This document shows positions 1 to 6,677 of a DNA stretch of 15,890 nt, piece after piece; position 1 is the stretch's first letter; every line of letters begins with the position of its first letter. The stretch comes from Oscillospiraceae bacterium (GTDB taxonomy: Bacteria; Bacillota; Clostridia; Oscillospirales; Ruminococcaceae): positions 1 to 15,890 of the forward strand of contig WQXP01000009.1 in assembly GCA_009784765.1 (NCBI GenBank), in the 5' to 3' direction. The notes under the pieces are model-generated. The model worked only from the letters and a program-made list of their open reading frames with translations, ran no database searches and was not told where the DNA came from. The position numbers were made by a program, and so were the translations under genes.

Positions 1-113
1 ATAAACAAATCAATCCCGAACGACGGTGCCATATAAACGAGAGACATATAAAACCCGTCGGGGCGTTTTCTGTCGTCAGACAATCCGCGAAACAGCATTC
101 CTACTTGCTTCAT
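1..113 (-). CDS. YheC/YheD-like ATP-grasp protein, N-terminal part (cut by window edge)
   Basis: An ATG at 113-111 opens a frame that runs to the window edge without a stop and encodes 37 residues beginning MKQVGMLFRG and containing FYMSLVYMAP. A strong AAGGAG site sits 7 bases upstream of the ATG. The ATG overlaps the TGA of the preceding gene as ATGA, so translation is probably coupled. Position, size of the visible part and opening residues fit a second member of the YheC/YheD ATP-grasp family, which is often encoded in tandem in spore formers, but the catalytic part lies outside the window. The family call rests mainly on context and is moderate; that it is a real gene start is well supported. 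Confidence 0.65.
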   Translation of the reverse strand, partial: MKQVGMLFRGLSDDRKRPDGFYMSLVYMAPSFGIDLF

Positions 114-1189
114 GTTGAATCTCCTTGTTTCGCCTGCTCTGATTTTACTCTTATTCTTTCGTCGATATAATGATAACACTTCATCATAGCAATGGCAAGG
201 TTGTTGACTCTGCCTAAAGCACTCGGCATTCCTGCACCGGGGAAAGAGTTTGTTTCATACATTTTCATGGAACAGCCTTTGTCGGATATTTCGAAGCCTA
301 TATCAATCCCCGTGTCGAATATAGGGAAAGAAAGTTGCTTTTGAATATAAAGAGGCAGTTTGTTTCCAATCACCTTGAGTTCTTCCAGAATGCTTTCCGC
401 CTGTTCAGGAAAATGTTCGCCGAAAAAGAACTCCGGCGGCAGAACCGCTCCGCCCAAATGCCGATTAGCAGCGACTCTTCCCGCGCCGCCCAACCGCGCA
501 AAGATTTCATGCTCGTGGCGGTTTCGCGCAGTGCGGATTGTGTGGATTCGCACATCGAAAGGACGCCCGTCAAGGCGTGATTTAATTCGCGGCTGTGCGA
601 TAAAGCGTTCAAGGGTGAACAAACTGCCTTCAACATAGTCATCGAATTTTGCTTTGCTGCCGAACTCAATACCGTTGATTGTATACTCATTCTTTATGCG
701 CCGAAGCCCATAGACACTTCTGCCTTGTTTCCCTGCCTGAGGTTTAAGAACTATTTCATCACCGAACTCATCGAAGCTTTCATGAATCACGCTGAGTTCG
801 TTTGCTTTTCGCGTAGGGATTGCAAGGTGCATAAACTCCGGGCTTTTCATGAGAAGGTTATACTGCTTGAGCTTGTCAAACCCGAAGCTGCGCCTTATTA
901 TAAAAGCATATTCAGACATAGCCTCCCTCCCGCCCAACTTCTGCACGGTGTTAGGAGAGTTGTCGATAATCGGAGGAATCGGCACGATGCGCCTTTCGTA
1001 ACTTCCTTTGTTCAGAAAAAGCCCGTTGACTGTCTTTGCTTTCAAATCAAAGTCTTCAGCTTTGCAGATGCAAAACTCAACATCAAAAGCAGGGGCTATA
1101 TGAATCAATGCCTCATAGTAGGGTGTGCGGGCGCCTTTTACTCTTCTGCCGGGCAAATCTTGATTAACGACTTTGCAAACTTTTATCAT
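110..1189 (-). CDS. YheC/YheD family endospore coat-associated ATP-grasp protein
   Basis: This 359-residue protein has the layout of the YheC/YheD ATP-grasp family, which is associated with the spore coat in Bacillus and has an unknown substrate. The ATP-grasp core is visible: a lysine and glycine-rich nucleotide-binding segment LKPQAGKQGRSVYGLRR (about 148-164), the PFDVRIHTIR strand (210-219), NRHLGGAVL (242-250) and the metal-binding-type YETNSFPG near 311-318. There is no signal peptide, so it should be cytoplasmic. The ATG is preceded by AAGGAG with six bases spacing. It lies about 25 bases after the gap terminator and overlaps the next ATP-grasp gene by four bases. Other ATP-grasp ligases, such as peptide-forming ones, are possible, because the ligation substrate cannot be read from sequence. 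Confidence 0.8.
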   Translation of the reverse strand: MIKVCKVVNQDLPGRRVKGARTPYYEALIHIAPAFDVEFCICKAEDFDLKAKTVNGLFLNKGSYERRIVPIPPIIDNSPNTVQKLGGREAMSEYAFIIRRSFGFDKLKQYNLLMKSPEFMHLAIPTRKANELSVIHESFDEFGDEIVLKPQAGKQGRSVYGLRRIKNEYTINGIEFGSKAKFDDYVEGSLFTLERFIAQPRIKSRLDGRPFDVRIHTIRTARNRHEHEIFARLGGAGRVAANRHLGGAVLPPEFFFGEHFPEQAESILEELKVIGNKLPLYIQKQLSFPIFDTGIDIGFEISDKGCSMKMYETNSFPGAGMPSALGRVNNLAIAMMKCYHYIDERIRVKSEQAKQGDST

Positions 1190-1215
1190 CGGTTTCTCCT
1201 TCTTGATTAGTATGT

Positions 1216-1243
1216 AAAAGGGCGAGTTTCACCTCGCCCTTTT
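1216..1243 (-). terminator. Rho-independent terminator after gap
   Basis: An 11-bp perfect stem (1216-1226 with 1233-1243) closes a six-base loop. Read on the minus strand it is a GC-rich stem with AAAA on the left flank and TTTT on the right, just 9 bases past the gap stop codon. The A/T flanks make it potentially bidirectional, but no plus-strand gene needs it. It separates gap from the ATP-grasp pair, so that pair should have its own promoter or depend on read-through. Confidence 0.88.
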
Positions 1244-1251
1244 CGCTCTTG

Positions 1252-2265
1252 TTATACAAGCTCAGCAAAGTATTTAATCGTGCGAACCATGTTGCTGGTG
1301 TATGAGTTCTCGTTATCGTACCAAGAAACAGCTTGAACTTGATACAGCCCGTCGCCCATATCCGTGCAGAGTGTTTGAGTCGCGTCAAAGAGAGAACCGA
1401 ACTCACAGCCGATAACATCCGCCGAAACAAGCTCATCTTCGGTATAGCCGAAAGAGTCATTCGCTGCCGCTTTCATAGCCCCGTTAATCGCCGCTACAGA
1501 AACGCCCGCGCCTTTAACAACAGCAGTGAGAATAGTAGCAGAGCCGGTGATTACAGGAACGCGCTGAGCCGCACCAATCAGCTTGCCGTTGAGTTCCGGA
1601 ACAACAAGCCCGATTGCTTTCGCCGCCCCTGTGGAGTTAGGAACGATGTTCGCCGCCGCCGCCCTTGCGCGCCTCAGGTCGCCTTTCGGGTGAGGGCCGT
1701 CAAGAGTCATCTGGTCGCCTGTGTAAGCATGAATAGTACACATAATTCCCGACTGAATGGGGGCAAGGTCGTTGAGGGCTTTCGCCATGGGTGCAAGACA
1801 GTTAGTCGTGCAAGAAGCCGCCGAGATAATCGTGTCGCTCGCTTTGAGTACGCCTTCATTTACGCCGAAAACGACTGTCGGCAAATCGTCCCCTGCAGGA
1901 GCCGAGATGATGACTTTTTTCGCGCCTGCGTCAATGTGCGCCTGAGAAGCTTTCTTAGACACATAGAATCCCGTGCATTCGAGAACCATGTCAACATCTA
2001 AGCTTTTCCACGGCAAATCAGCCGCGTTGCGTTCTGCGTAAATTTTGATGGTTTTTCCGTCAACAGTGATAGAGTCATCTCCTGCTTTTACATCATGTCC
2101 TTTGTACGGGCCTTGAGCGGTGTCATACTTGAGAAGGTGTGCGAGCATTTTCGGGTTGGTGAGGTCGTTGATTGCAACGATGTCATACCCCGACACCCCG
2201 AACATCTGCCTGAATGCGAGCCTTCCGATTCGTCCGAATCCGTTGATTGCTACTTTTACTGCCAT
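1252..2265 (-). CDS. gap: Glyceraldehyde-3-phosphate dehydrogenase, type I (glycolytic)
   Basis: This enzyme oxidises and phosphorylates glyceraldehyde 3-phosphate to 1,3-bisphosphoglycerate with NAD in glycolysis, in the cytoplasm. The 337-residue length is normal for a tetrameric GapA-type enzyme. The Rossmann motif [13 protein letters not shown] is at 7-19 and Asp34 in AINDLT favours NAD over NADP. The catalytic site SCTTNCLAP (151-159, Cys152) is paired with His179 in CTIHAYTGD. The C-terminal [12 protein letters not shown] segment is intact. GGGAGG lies nine bases before the ATG. The gene has its own consensus promoter overlapping a large palindrome, and a terminator follows, so it appears monocistronic. 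There is no cggR, pgk or tpi beside it, unlike the common Firmicutes gap operon. Confidence 0.97.
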   Translation of the reverse strand: MAVKVAINGFGRIGRLAFRQMFGVSGYDIVAINDLTNPKMLAHLLKYDTAQGPYKGHDVKAGDDSITVDGKTIKIYAERNAADLPWKSLDVDMVLECTGFYVSKKASQAHIDAGAKKVIISAPAGDDLPTVVFGVNEGVLKASDTIISAASCTTNCLAPMAKALNDLAPIQSGIMCTIHAYTGDQMTLDGPHPKGDLRRARAAAANIVPNSTGAAKAIGLVVPELNGKLIGAAQRVPVITGSATILTAVVKGAGVSVAAINGAMKAAANDSFGYTEDELVSADVIGCEFGSLFDATQTLCTDMGDGLYQVQAVSWYDNENSYTSNMVRTIKYFAELV

Positions 2266-2308
2266 GATTGTTTTCCTCCCATTTCAAGGTATTATTTATT
2301 TTACCTTA

Positions 2309-2337
2309 ATTTTATCATAAAAATGCGCAATTGTCAA
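2309..2337 (-). promoter_or_regulatory. Sigma-A promoter of gap
   Basis: On the minus strand, TTGACA (2337-2332) and TAAAAT (2314-2309) are separated by 17 bases, with TGA directly before the -10, i.e. an extended -10. The start of transcription is expected near 2302. About 35 bases of leader follow up to the gap ATG. The -35 box lies inside the 15-bp inverted repeat at 2330-2363. Confidence 0.85.
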
Positions 2338-2363
2338 CATTTTTTTGTAAAAATGTTGACAAT
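2330..2363. promoter_or_regulatory. 15-bp inverted repeat over the gap -35 box, candidate operator
   Basis: Two perfect 15-base arms (2330-2344 and 2349-2363, each ATTGTCAACATTTTT or its complement) are separated by four bases. The promoter-proximal arm contains the gap -35 hexamer, so a dimeric regulator bound here would block or touch RNA polymerase. It is too AT-rich and lacks the U-tract expected of a terminator for the upstream hypothetical gene. The regulator is not identified; the symmetry does not match the short Rex site well. Confidence 0.6.
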
Positions 2364-2391
2364 ATATTATTTGTTTCAGTAATGCCCTGTA

Positions 2392-2913
2392 TCACTTCTC
2401 GAATCTGTCCCGCCGCCCGCGCTTTTGACGCGCCTTGTCGGCATAGTCGGCAGGTTTTCGGCGATAGCACTCCGTCGCCGAATATTCGTGATAAGCATTC
2501 GCCATGTGATTTACCTGCGCAAGGCGCGTTTCTGCGTTCCCGGAGCTGATTTCGCGCCTCCCCGCGACAGCAGTGAGTGATACAGTTCGAATAGTATCGA
2601 CTTCCTGCTTGGTTCTTGCACTGCGCATTTGCTTCTCCATGAACTCCCGTTGACGCAAAATGCGCGTGGCTTCGCCGTAAGCGTCCGGCGCGTGTTTGCG
2701 AAGAAATCCCATTTCGCCGCTTGTGAGACGCTTCCCTGAGCGGAATGTGTTGATAATCGCCGCGAGCCTCATGCGGTTGCCGTGCTGAGTCAGCCCCTCG
2801 AACTCCTTCACGAACTGTGTGGTGTTCTTGGGCGAGCGGTTATGCGGATTTTGCGAACTGAACGGATTTGAAAAAAATGCACCCGCACCTTTGTTCTTGC
2901 CGTAAATTAACAT
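2392..2913 (-). CDS. Conserved-looking hypothetical protein, 173 aa
   Basis: I do not assign a function. The start is taken as the ATG at 2913 (MLIYGKNKG) rather than a TTG 15 bases upstream, because a near-perfect GGAGGTGA site sits at the right spacing for that ATG and overlaps the TTG. The protein is soluble, basic and rich in Arg, Lys and Glu, with no signal peptide or membrane segment. The N-terminal 40 residues look disordered (Asn, Ser, Pro-rich). The middle contains LTSGEMGFLRKHAPDAYG, then an Arg/Gln/Lys-rich helical stretch ending MRSARTKQEVDTIR. This resembles an uncharacterised clostridial family with a 'YL(R/K)...P..Y..A..I..R' core and a following 'TK(E/Q)EV' motif; that match is from memory. 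It is divergent from the deacetylase gene. Confidence 0.7.
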   Translation of the reverse strand: MLIYGKNKGAGAFFSNPFSSQNPHNRSPKNTTQFVKEFEGLTQHGNRMRLAAIINTFRSGKRLTSGEMGFLRKHAPDAYGEATRILRQREFMEKQMRSARTKQEVDTIRTVSLTAVAGRREISSGNAETRLAQVNHMANAYHEYSATECYRRKPADYADKARQKRGRRDRFEK

Positions 2914-3002
2914 GGAAATCACCTCCAAACTGTGTTTATGTATATTATCGACAGCAATCGGTGAAACTTTAGTAGTAAAGAAGAGAACGGAGGATTTTGA
3001 CT

Positions 3003-3836
3003 ATGCTAAAAAAACTAATCGCAGCTTTATTCGCTGCAATCATGATAATCACATCTGCAAGCGCAGATACAGTAGAACTTCCTGTGTTTATGTATCATTT
3101 CATAACTAAAGACGCATACAGGCACGGCGAACTTCACATAAGCCCCGCCGAGTTCGAGAAAGACTTAGCGTATCTGGCAGACAACGGCTACAACACTGTC
3201 GATATTACAGACTTGCTTGATTTCGTCTACAGCGGAGTGCCCCTCCCGCCTAACCCCGTAATGCTGACTTTTGATGACGGCTACTACAACAACTATCTTC
3301 ACGCATACCCGCTGTTGCAGAAGTACGGCGCGAAAGCGGTGATTTTCATAATCGGCAAGCATACAAACATCTGGAGTGTGAACTTCTACCCTGACGAATC
3401 CCACGGACACATGACCTGGGAGCAAATCCGCGAAATGCTTGACTCAGGGTTAGTCGAATTCGGCGGACACAGCTATAATCTGCACGTAGCGCAGAACCGC
3501 TCATCTAACGGGCGGCAGGGCGTGGCGCGTCTGCCTTATGAGAACATCGACTCATACCGCGAGCTATTCGGGAATGATACCCGCCTCTTCAACGAGCATT
3601 TCCGCGACGAAACAGGCGCAAATCCCGTGAGTTTCGCATTTCCTTTCCACGAAGCCTGTGAGGACGCAACAGATATTCTCACAGAACACGGCTACCGCGT
3701 ATTCTTCACCCATCGCGGAAAAAACGCACGAAACACAATCGCAGTCGGCGACGCGGAAAGCTTGCTGGACCTGTATCGCCTCAATCGCTCAATGCAGCGC
3801 AGCGTGAAAGAAATGTTGACAGTTGACGGCAGTTGA
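3003..3836 (+). CDS. Secreted polysaccharide deacetylase (NodB/CE4 family)
   Basis: This 277-residue protein probably removes acetyl groups from a polysaccharide (peptidoglycan, chitin-like or xylan) outside the membrane. It has a Lys-rich signal peptide with a hydrophobic core (about 3-21, ending near SASA). The CE4 metal-dependent motifs follow: TFDDGY at 89-94 (Asp91 base, Asp92 metal ligand) and HSYNLH at 156-161 (the two metal-binding His). The third motif, usually PxG-like, reads FAFPFHEA (211-218), with His in place of the usual Gly. The ATG at 3003 is preferred over a TTG at 2997 because CGGAGG is nine bases before the ATG and only three before the TTG. The last codons and stop lie in a dispersed 20-base repeat. 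Substrate is not decidable from sequence. Confidence 0.88.
   Translation: MLKKLIAALFAAIMIITSASADTVELPVFMYHFITKDAYRHGELHISPAEFEKDLAYLADNGYNTVDITDLLDFVYSGVPLPPNPVMLTFDDGYYNNYLHAYPLLQKYGAKAVIFIIGKHTNIWSVNFYPDESHGHMTWEQIREMLDSGLVEFGGHSYNLHVAQNRSSNGRQGVARLPYENIDSYRELFGNDTRLFNEHFRDETGANPVSFAFPFHEACEDATDILTEHGYRVFFTHRGKNARNTIAVGDAESLLDLYRLNRSMQRSVKEMLTVDGS
3817..3836 (+). repeat. Dispersed 20-base repeat, copy 1 (gene 3' end)
   Basis: The 20-mer TGACAGTTGACGGCAGTTGA forms the last codons and stop of the deacetylase gene. Nineteen of twenty bases recur in inverted orientation at 10204-10223, at the end of the xylanase gene. It looks like part of a TGACAGT-type heptamer array. Confidence 0.7.
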
Positions 3837-3853
3837 GAGCAGTGCCGCTCTCA
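3834..3853. other. Weak hairpin between convergent stop codons
   Basis: A 7-bp stem (TGAGAGC with GCTCTCA) and a 6-base loop fills the gap between the deacetylase and comM stops and overlaps the deacetylase TGA. Neither side is followed by a U-run, so it is at best a weak terminator for both converging genes. Confidence 0.4.
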
Positions 3854-3855
3854 TA

Positions 3856-5391
3856 TTACCCGTTCCAATACTTTCTGTCCAACGTGCGGTAGCTGATTGC
3901 CATAGCAATGTGTTTTTTCGCAATCAGCTCAGCGTCGTCTAAATCAGCGGCAGTCCTCGCGACTTTGAGGATGCGGTCATATGCCCGCGCCGACATTCCG
4001 AGCTTATCGAACACGTTGCGGATTAAATCCCGCGCCGCGTCGTCCATAACGCAGACCTCCGCCATCATAGCAGGGGGAAGCTCCGAGTTTGCTTTAACAC
4101 TCGTGCCGCTGTAGCGTTTCCCTTGCACTGCGCGAGCATGGAGGACTTTTTCGCGCATCTGCGCCGAAGTTTCGCCGCCGCTCTGCTTTGCGCTTTCGCT
4201 GATTTCCTCATAACTCACAGGGCTGACTTCTGCTTGAATATCAATCCTGTCCAAAACAGGCTGGCTGATTTTGCCCAAGTATCGCGAAACGCTCATGGGC
4301 GAGCAGGTGCATTGTTTTGTCGGGTGTCCGAAATTACCGCAAGGGCAAGGATTCATAGCGGCAATCAGCATGAAGTTGCAGGGATACGTAACAGAACCCG
4401 TGGCGCGAGAGATGACTATTTCACGGTTTTCCACGGGCTGGCGAAGGGTCTCGAGTGTTCTGCGGTCGAACTCGGGAAGCTCATCTAAAAACAGCACGCC
4501 GTTGTGGGCAAGGGAAATCTCCCCCGGCCGCGGAACGCCCGAGCCTCCGCAAAGCCCCGCCGCAGAAGCGGTATGGCTAACCGGGCGGAAAGGGCGAGTA
4601 GTGAGAAGCGGGTTGTTCTTGTCTAACATTCCCGCCACAGAATAAACGCCGGTCGTTTCGATACTCTCATCAAAGCTCATAGGCGGGAGGATTGAGGGAA
4701 GCCTTTTAGCGAGCATTGACTTCCCCGTCCCCGGCGGCCCGAGCATGAGGACGTTGTGAAACCCCGCCGCCGCAATAGTCAGCGCGATTTTGACGTTTTC
4801 CTGCCCTTTAACGTCCGCGAAATCCTCGAAGTTTTGCCGGGCAGCCGCAGGGGCTATGTAAGGTTCATGGGCCTTGAGCATTCCGTCGCCTTTAAGGCAC
4901 CACCACAAATCGGATATGTGCTTAACACCGTAGACTTTCAGCCCCGCGACGACGCTTGCTTCAGCAGCGTTTTCGAATGGGAGGAACAGCTCCTCAATAC
5001 CGTTTTTACGCGCCTCAATCGCCATGGGCAAAGCGCCGAGAACAGGATTAACACCGCCCCCAAGGCTGATTTCCCCAAAGAAAGCGGCTTTGCACAAATC
5101 CACCGCACATTTCTGTTGAACAGCGAACATAGCCGTCAAAATCGCAAGGTCGTAAGAAGAACCCGCCTTCTTAACTGAAGCGGGTGTCAGATTTATTACG
5201 AAAGACTTGTTCTCGAGCGTAATCTTGCTGTTCGCGAGAGCCGACAAAATCCGATGTTTGCTCTCCTGCACTGCCGCGTCCGCAAGCCCGACTATGTGGA
5301 ACTCCGATATGCCCTTACGCGCTGTAATCTCGGTGGTTACGGGAAACGCATTCATTCCAAAAAGCCCGATTGTGTTGATTTGTGCGAACAT
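3856..5391 (-). CDS. comM: YifB/ComM family Mg-chelatase-like AAA+ ATPase
   Basis: ComM-type proteins are AAA+ ATPases that act as helicases on recombination intermediates in natural transformation in some bacteria; the wider YifB family has less well-known roles. This 511-residue protein is full length. The N-terminal Lon-protease-like domain (about 1-165) contains INLTPASVKKAGSSYDLAIL. The ATPase follows: Walker A GPPGTGKS (218-225), Walker B VLFLDE (299-304), sensor-1 region IAAMNPCPCG (343-352) inside a Cys-rich CPCG...CTCS element, an arginine-finger segment VLDRIDI near 380, and a C-terminal Mg_chelatase_C region. The ATG is two bases after the TAG of the upstream 79-residue gene, so the pair is an operon. 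The Shine-Dalgarno AAAGGA is 11 bases upstream, a bit far, which suggests coupling. No other competence gene is visible. Confidence 0.95.
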   Translation of the reverse strand: MFAQINTIGLFGMNAFPVTTEITARKGISEFHIVGLADAAVQESKHRILSALANSKITLENKSFVINLTPASVKKAGSSYDLAILTAMFAVQQKCAVDLCKAAFFGEISLGGGVNPVLGALPMAIEARKNGIEELFLPFENAAEASVVAGLKVYGVKHISDLWWCLKGDGMLKAHEPYIAPAAARQNFEDFADVKGQENVKIALTIAAAGFHNVLMLGPPGTGKSMLAKRLPSILPPMSFDESIETTGVYSVAGMLDKNNPLLTTRPFRPVSHTASAAGLCGGSGVPRPGEISLAHNGVLFLDELPEFDRRTLETLRQPVENREIVISRATGSVTYPCNFMLIAAMNPCPCGNFGHPTKQCTCSPMSVSRYLGKISQPVLDRIDIQAEVSPVSYEEISESAKQSGGETSAQMREKVLHARAVQGKRYSGTSVKANSELPPAMMAEVCVMDDAARDLIRNVFDKLGMSARAYDRILKVARTAADLDDAELIAKKHIAMAISYRTLDRKYWNG

Positions 5392-5393
5392 AA

Positions 5394-5633
5394 CTATATG
5401 ATTCCTTTCTTTTGCTTGGTCAAGCTATCCGCCTGCGAAGCGGCAAAGCCGCTTCTGCGGCGGAATCGCTCTTCTTTTGCTTTAGGCGTAGTCAAGTAAA
5501 GATAACCCCGCCTGTTCGTCCCCACCGGAAATGCAATCGCTTCTGTTATAAGAGAACGCTTTATTTCAAGAAAACGCTCCTTTTCTTCTTTAGTATTCAG
5601 TTTGCTGATTGTTAAAAAATCAATACACTCCAT
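5394..5633 (-). CDS. Unknown 79-residue protein, first gene of the comM operon
   Basis: I do not recognise this protein. It is preceded by AAGGAGGGG five to six bases before ATG and by a consensus promoter, and its stop is two bases from the comM ATG, so it is very probably translated. The N-terminal 45 residues (MECIDFLTISKLNTKEEKER, then LITEAIAFPVGTNRRGYLYL) look like a folded alpha/beta segment with no signal peptide. The C-terminal third (RFRRRSGFAASQADSL) is encoded by a near-perfect palindrome at 5428-5464 and looks like a low-information extension, consistent with an element that inserted late in the gene. The product could be a truncated or extended version of a shorter ancestral protein. 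It could regulate comM or merely be co-transcribed. Confidence 0.7.
   Translation of the reverse strand: MECIDFLTISKLNTKEEKERFLEIKRSLITEAIAFPVGTNRRGYLYLTTPKAKEERFRRRSGFAASQADSLTKQKKGII
5428..5464. repeat. REP-like palindrome inside the 79-residue gene
   Basis: Two 17-base arms flank an AAA loop: TCCGCC pairs with GGCGGA, GAAGCGGC pairs with GCCGCTTC, with a symmetrical TGC/TGC internal loop. The total is 37 bases. The GC-rich stem contrasts with AT-rich flanks and lies at the 3' end of a coding region. The geometry is that of a REP/PU-type palindromic element. Confidence 0.75.
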
Positions 5634-5671
5634 GAGCCCCTCCTTATTTTGAACTTCTCTTCCTACTCCCT

Positions 5672-5700
5672 ATTATACCACACCGCCCCGATTTTGTCAA
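5672..5700 (-). promoter_or_regulatory. Consensus sigma-A promoter of the 79-aa/comM operon
   Basis: TTGACA (5700-5695) and TATAAT (5677-5672) are spaced by exactly 17 bases, with TGG directly before the -10 (extended -10). It is a perfect consensus at both hexamers. The transcript start is expected near 5665, leaving about 30 bases of leader with an AAGGAGGGG ribosome site before the 5633 ATG. Confidence 0.93.
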
Positions 5701-5710
5701 GCCCTTATTT

Positions 5711-6430
5711 TCACCACCCTGCGAACTTGTTCTGCGCCATGGATATAGCCCCGTCTCGTCCGACGACAATGTGGTCGAGAAGTTCGGTCTCTAATTGTGC
5801 GAAAGCGGCGCGGAGTTGTTTTGTGGTGTCGATGTCAACGCGGGAAGGCATACAAGTGCCGGTGGGGTGATTGTGGGCAATGACAATGCGGCTGCAGTTA
5901 CGCGCAATGATTGAGCGGGCAATTTGCCGCACAGGGATTTCAACTTTGCCGAGTGTGCCGACGCAGACGCGTTCACAAGCAAGAAGCTTGAGGTTGTTGT
6001 CCATATAAAGACAGTGGATTTCTTCGCTGTGTGCGTCCATGAAAAGTGCTTGGCAATAGTCTTTCAGGCGCTCGGAGTTAAACAACTCGTCGAGAAGCCC
6101 CCGTGTTTGGTTTTTCATGTAGAACTCTGAGAATATACGCGCATAATAAATCAAAGAGGCGGTGTGAGGCCCGACTCCTTTGACTTTCAGCAGTTCGTCA
6201 TAGCTTGCATTAAGGACAGCAGTGAGCGAACCGAACCGCGCAATCAGGTCGCGGGCGATTTTTTCGGTGTCGATTCGCTCTCGCGCAAAAAAGAGCAGGA
6301 ACTCAAGAGGCTCATATTCAGGCAGATGGTGCAGCACCGCCGAATCCATCTCCTTGAACCGCGCTTTCATGCGCTCCCGATGACCTAATTTTGAATCGGG
6401 GATATTGGAGGTGTCGTCTTTGTTTTTCAA
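5711..6430 (-). CDS. radC: RadC family JAB/JAMM-domain protein
   Basis: The RadC family has a helix-hairpin-helix region followed by a JAMM metalloprotease-like domain; its role in DNA repair is disputed. Taking the TTG at 6430 as start gives 239 residues. The N-terminal part has KLGHRERMKARF, typical of this family, and VKGVGPHTASLIY (about 83-95) as the HhH motif. The C-terminal JAMM signature is HNHPTG at 186-191 followed by S196 and D199, with an upstream Glu in the 150-165 region. The TTG overlaps the TGA of the HicB-like remnant as TTGA, which suggests coupling, with GGAAGGA about 11 bases upstream. The frame stays open further upstream to 6523, but that extension overlaps the HicB-like coding sequence in another frame and is not typical of RadC. 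End is at TGA 5711. Confidence 0.85.
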   Translation of the reverse strand: MKNKDDTSNIPDSKLGHRERMKARFKEMDSAVLHHLPEYEPLEFLLFFARERIDTEKIARDLIARFGSLTAVLNASYDELLKVKGVGPHTASLIYYARIFSEFYMKNQTRGLLDELFNSERLKDYCQALFMDAHSEEIHCLYMDNNLKLLACERVCVGTLGKVEIPVRQIARSIIARNCSRIVIAHNHPTGTCMPSRVDIDTTKQLRAAFAQLETELLDHIVVGRDGAISMAQNKFAGW

Positions 6431-6648
6431 GTGTTCACTCGTCCTTCCGGCAGAAAAGCCAAAAATTCTTCGCTTAATAAGTTTTTGTAAGCATTTGTCG
6501 GCTCTTTGCCGTGTTCGGCACAATATTCAAGATACTCGTCTACGGCATCTTGAAAATCTTGCTCAAACTCTTCAAGTGTGTTTCCTCCATAAGTGAAACA
6601 TTCCCCTTCAGCCAAGCCTAAGACTTTGCCATAAAAATCACCGCGTTC
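6427..6648 (-). pseudogene. HicB-family antitoxin remnant, lacking both termini
   Basis: The frame from 6648 to the TGA at 6427 encodes DFYGKVLGLAEGECFTYGGN and then LEEFEQDFQDAVDEYLEYC, which is the core of HicB-type antitoxins (a degenerate RNase-H-like fold). Immediately upstream in frame is a TAG at 6651-6649, so there is no ordinary start codon. An ATG at 6673, right after ilvD, gives MSKKTKLLGTR then stops in another frame; one base shift there would join it to the HicB frame. The C-terminal ribbon-helix-helix expected in HicB is absent: after EPTNAYKNL the protein ends in LPEGRVNT. No hicA toxin gene is visible nearby. It is probably a decayed antitoxin, although a TTG start at 6615 could give a 62-residue product that couples to radC. 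Confidence 0.65.
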
Positions 6649-6677
6649 CTAATAGCTTTGTTTTCTTACTCATGCCC

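Noticed and set aside
1333..2001. 222-codon plus-strand ORF
   Set aside because: Antisense to gap, which is intact and has its own promoter; composition is Arg/Asn/Cys-rich without a domain.
2330..2363. Reading the gap palindrome as a terminator
   Set aside because: The stem is AT-rich and there is no run of T on the minus strand after it; its place over the -35 box fits an operator better.
2349..2390. Plus-strand TTGACA at 2356 as a second divergent promoter
   Set aside because: The best -10 at the right distance matches poorly, and no plus-strand gene follows.
2914..3002. Promoters in the divergent region between the hypothetical gene and the deacetylase
   Set aside because: Several AT-rich -10-like boxes are present but none has a convincing -35 at 16-18 bases; not called.
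5711..6523. 270-residue version of RadC
   Set aside because: The extension overlaps the HicB-like coding sequence in another frame and begins MCRTRQRADK, unlike RadC N-termini; TTG at 6430 is preferred.
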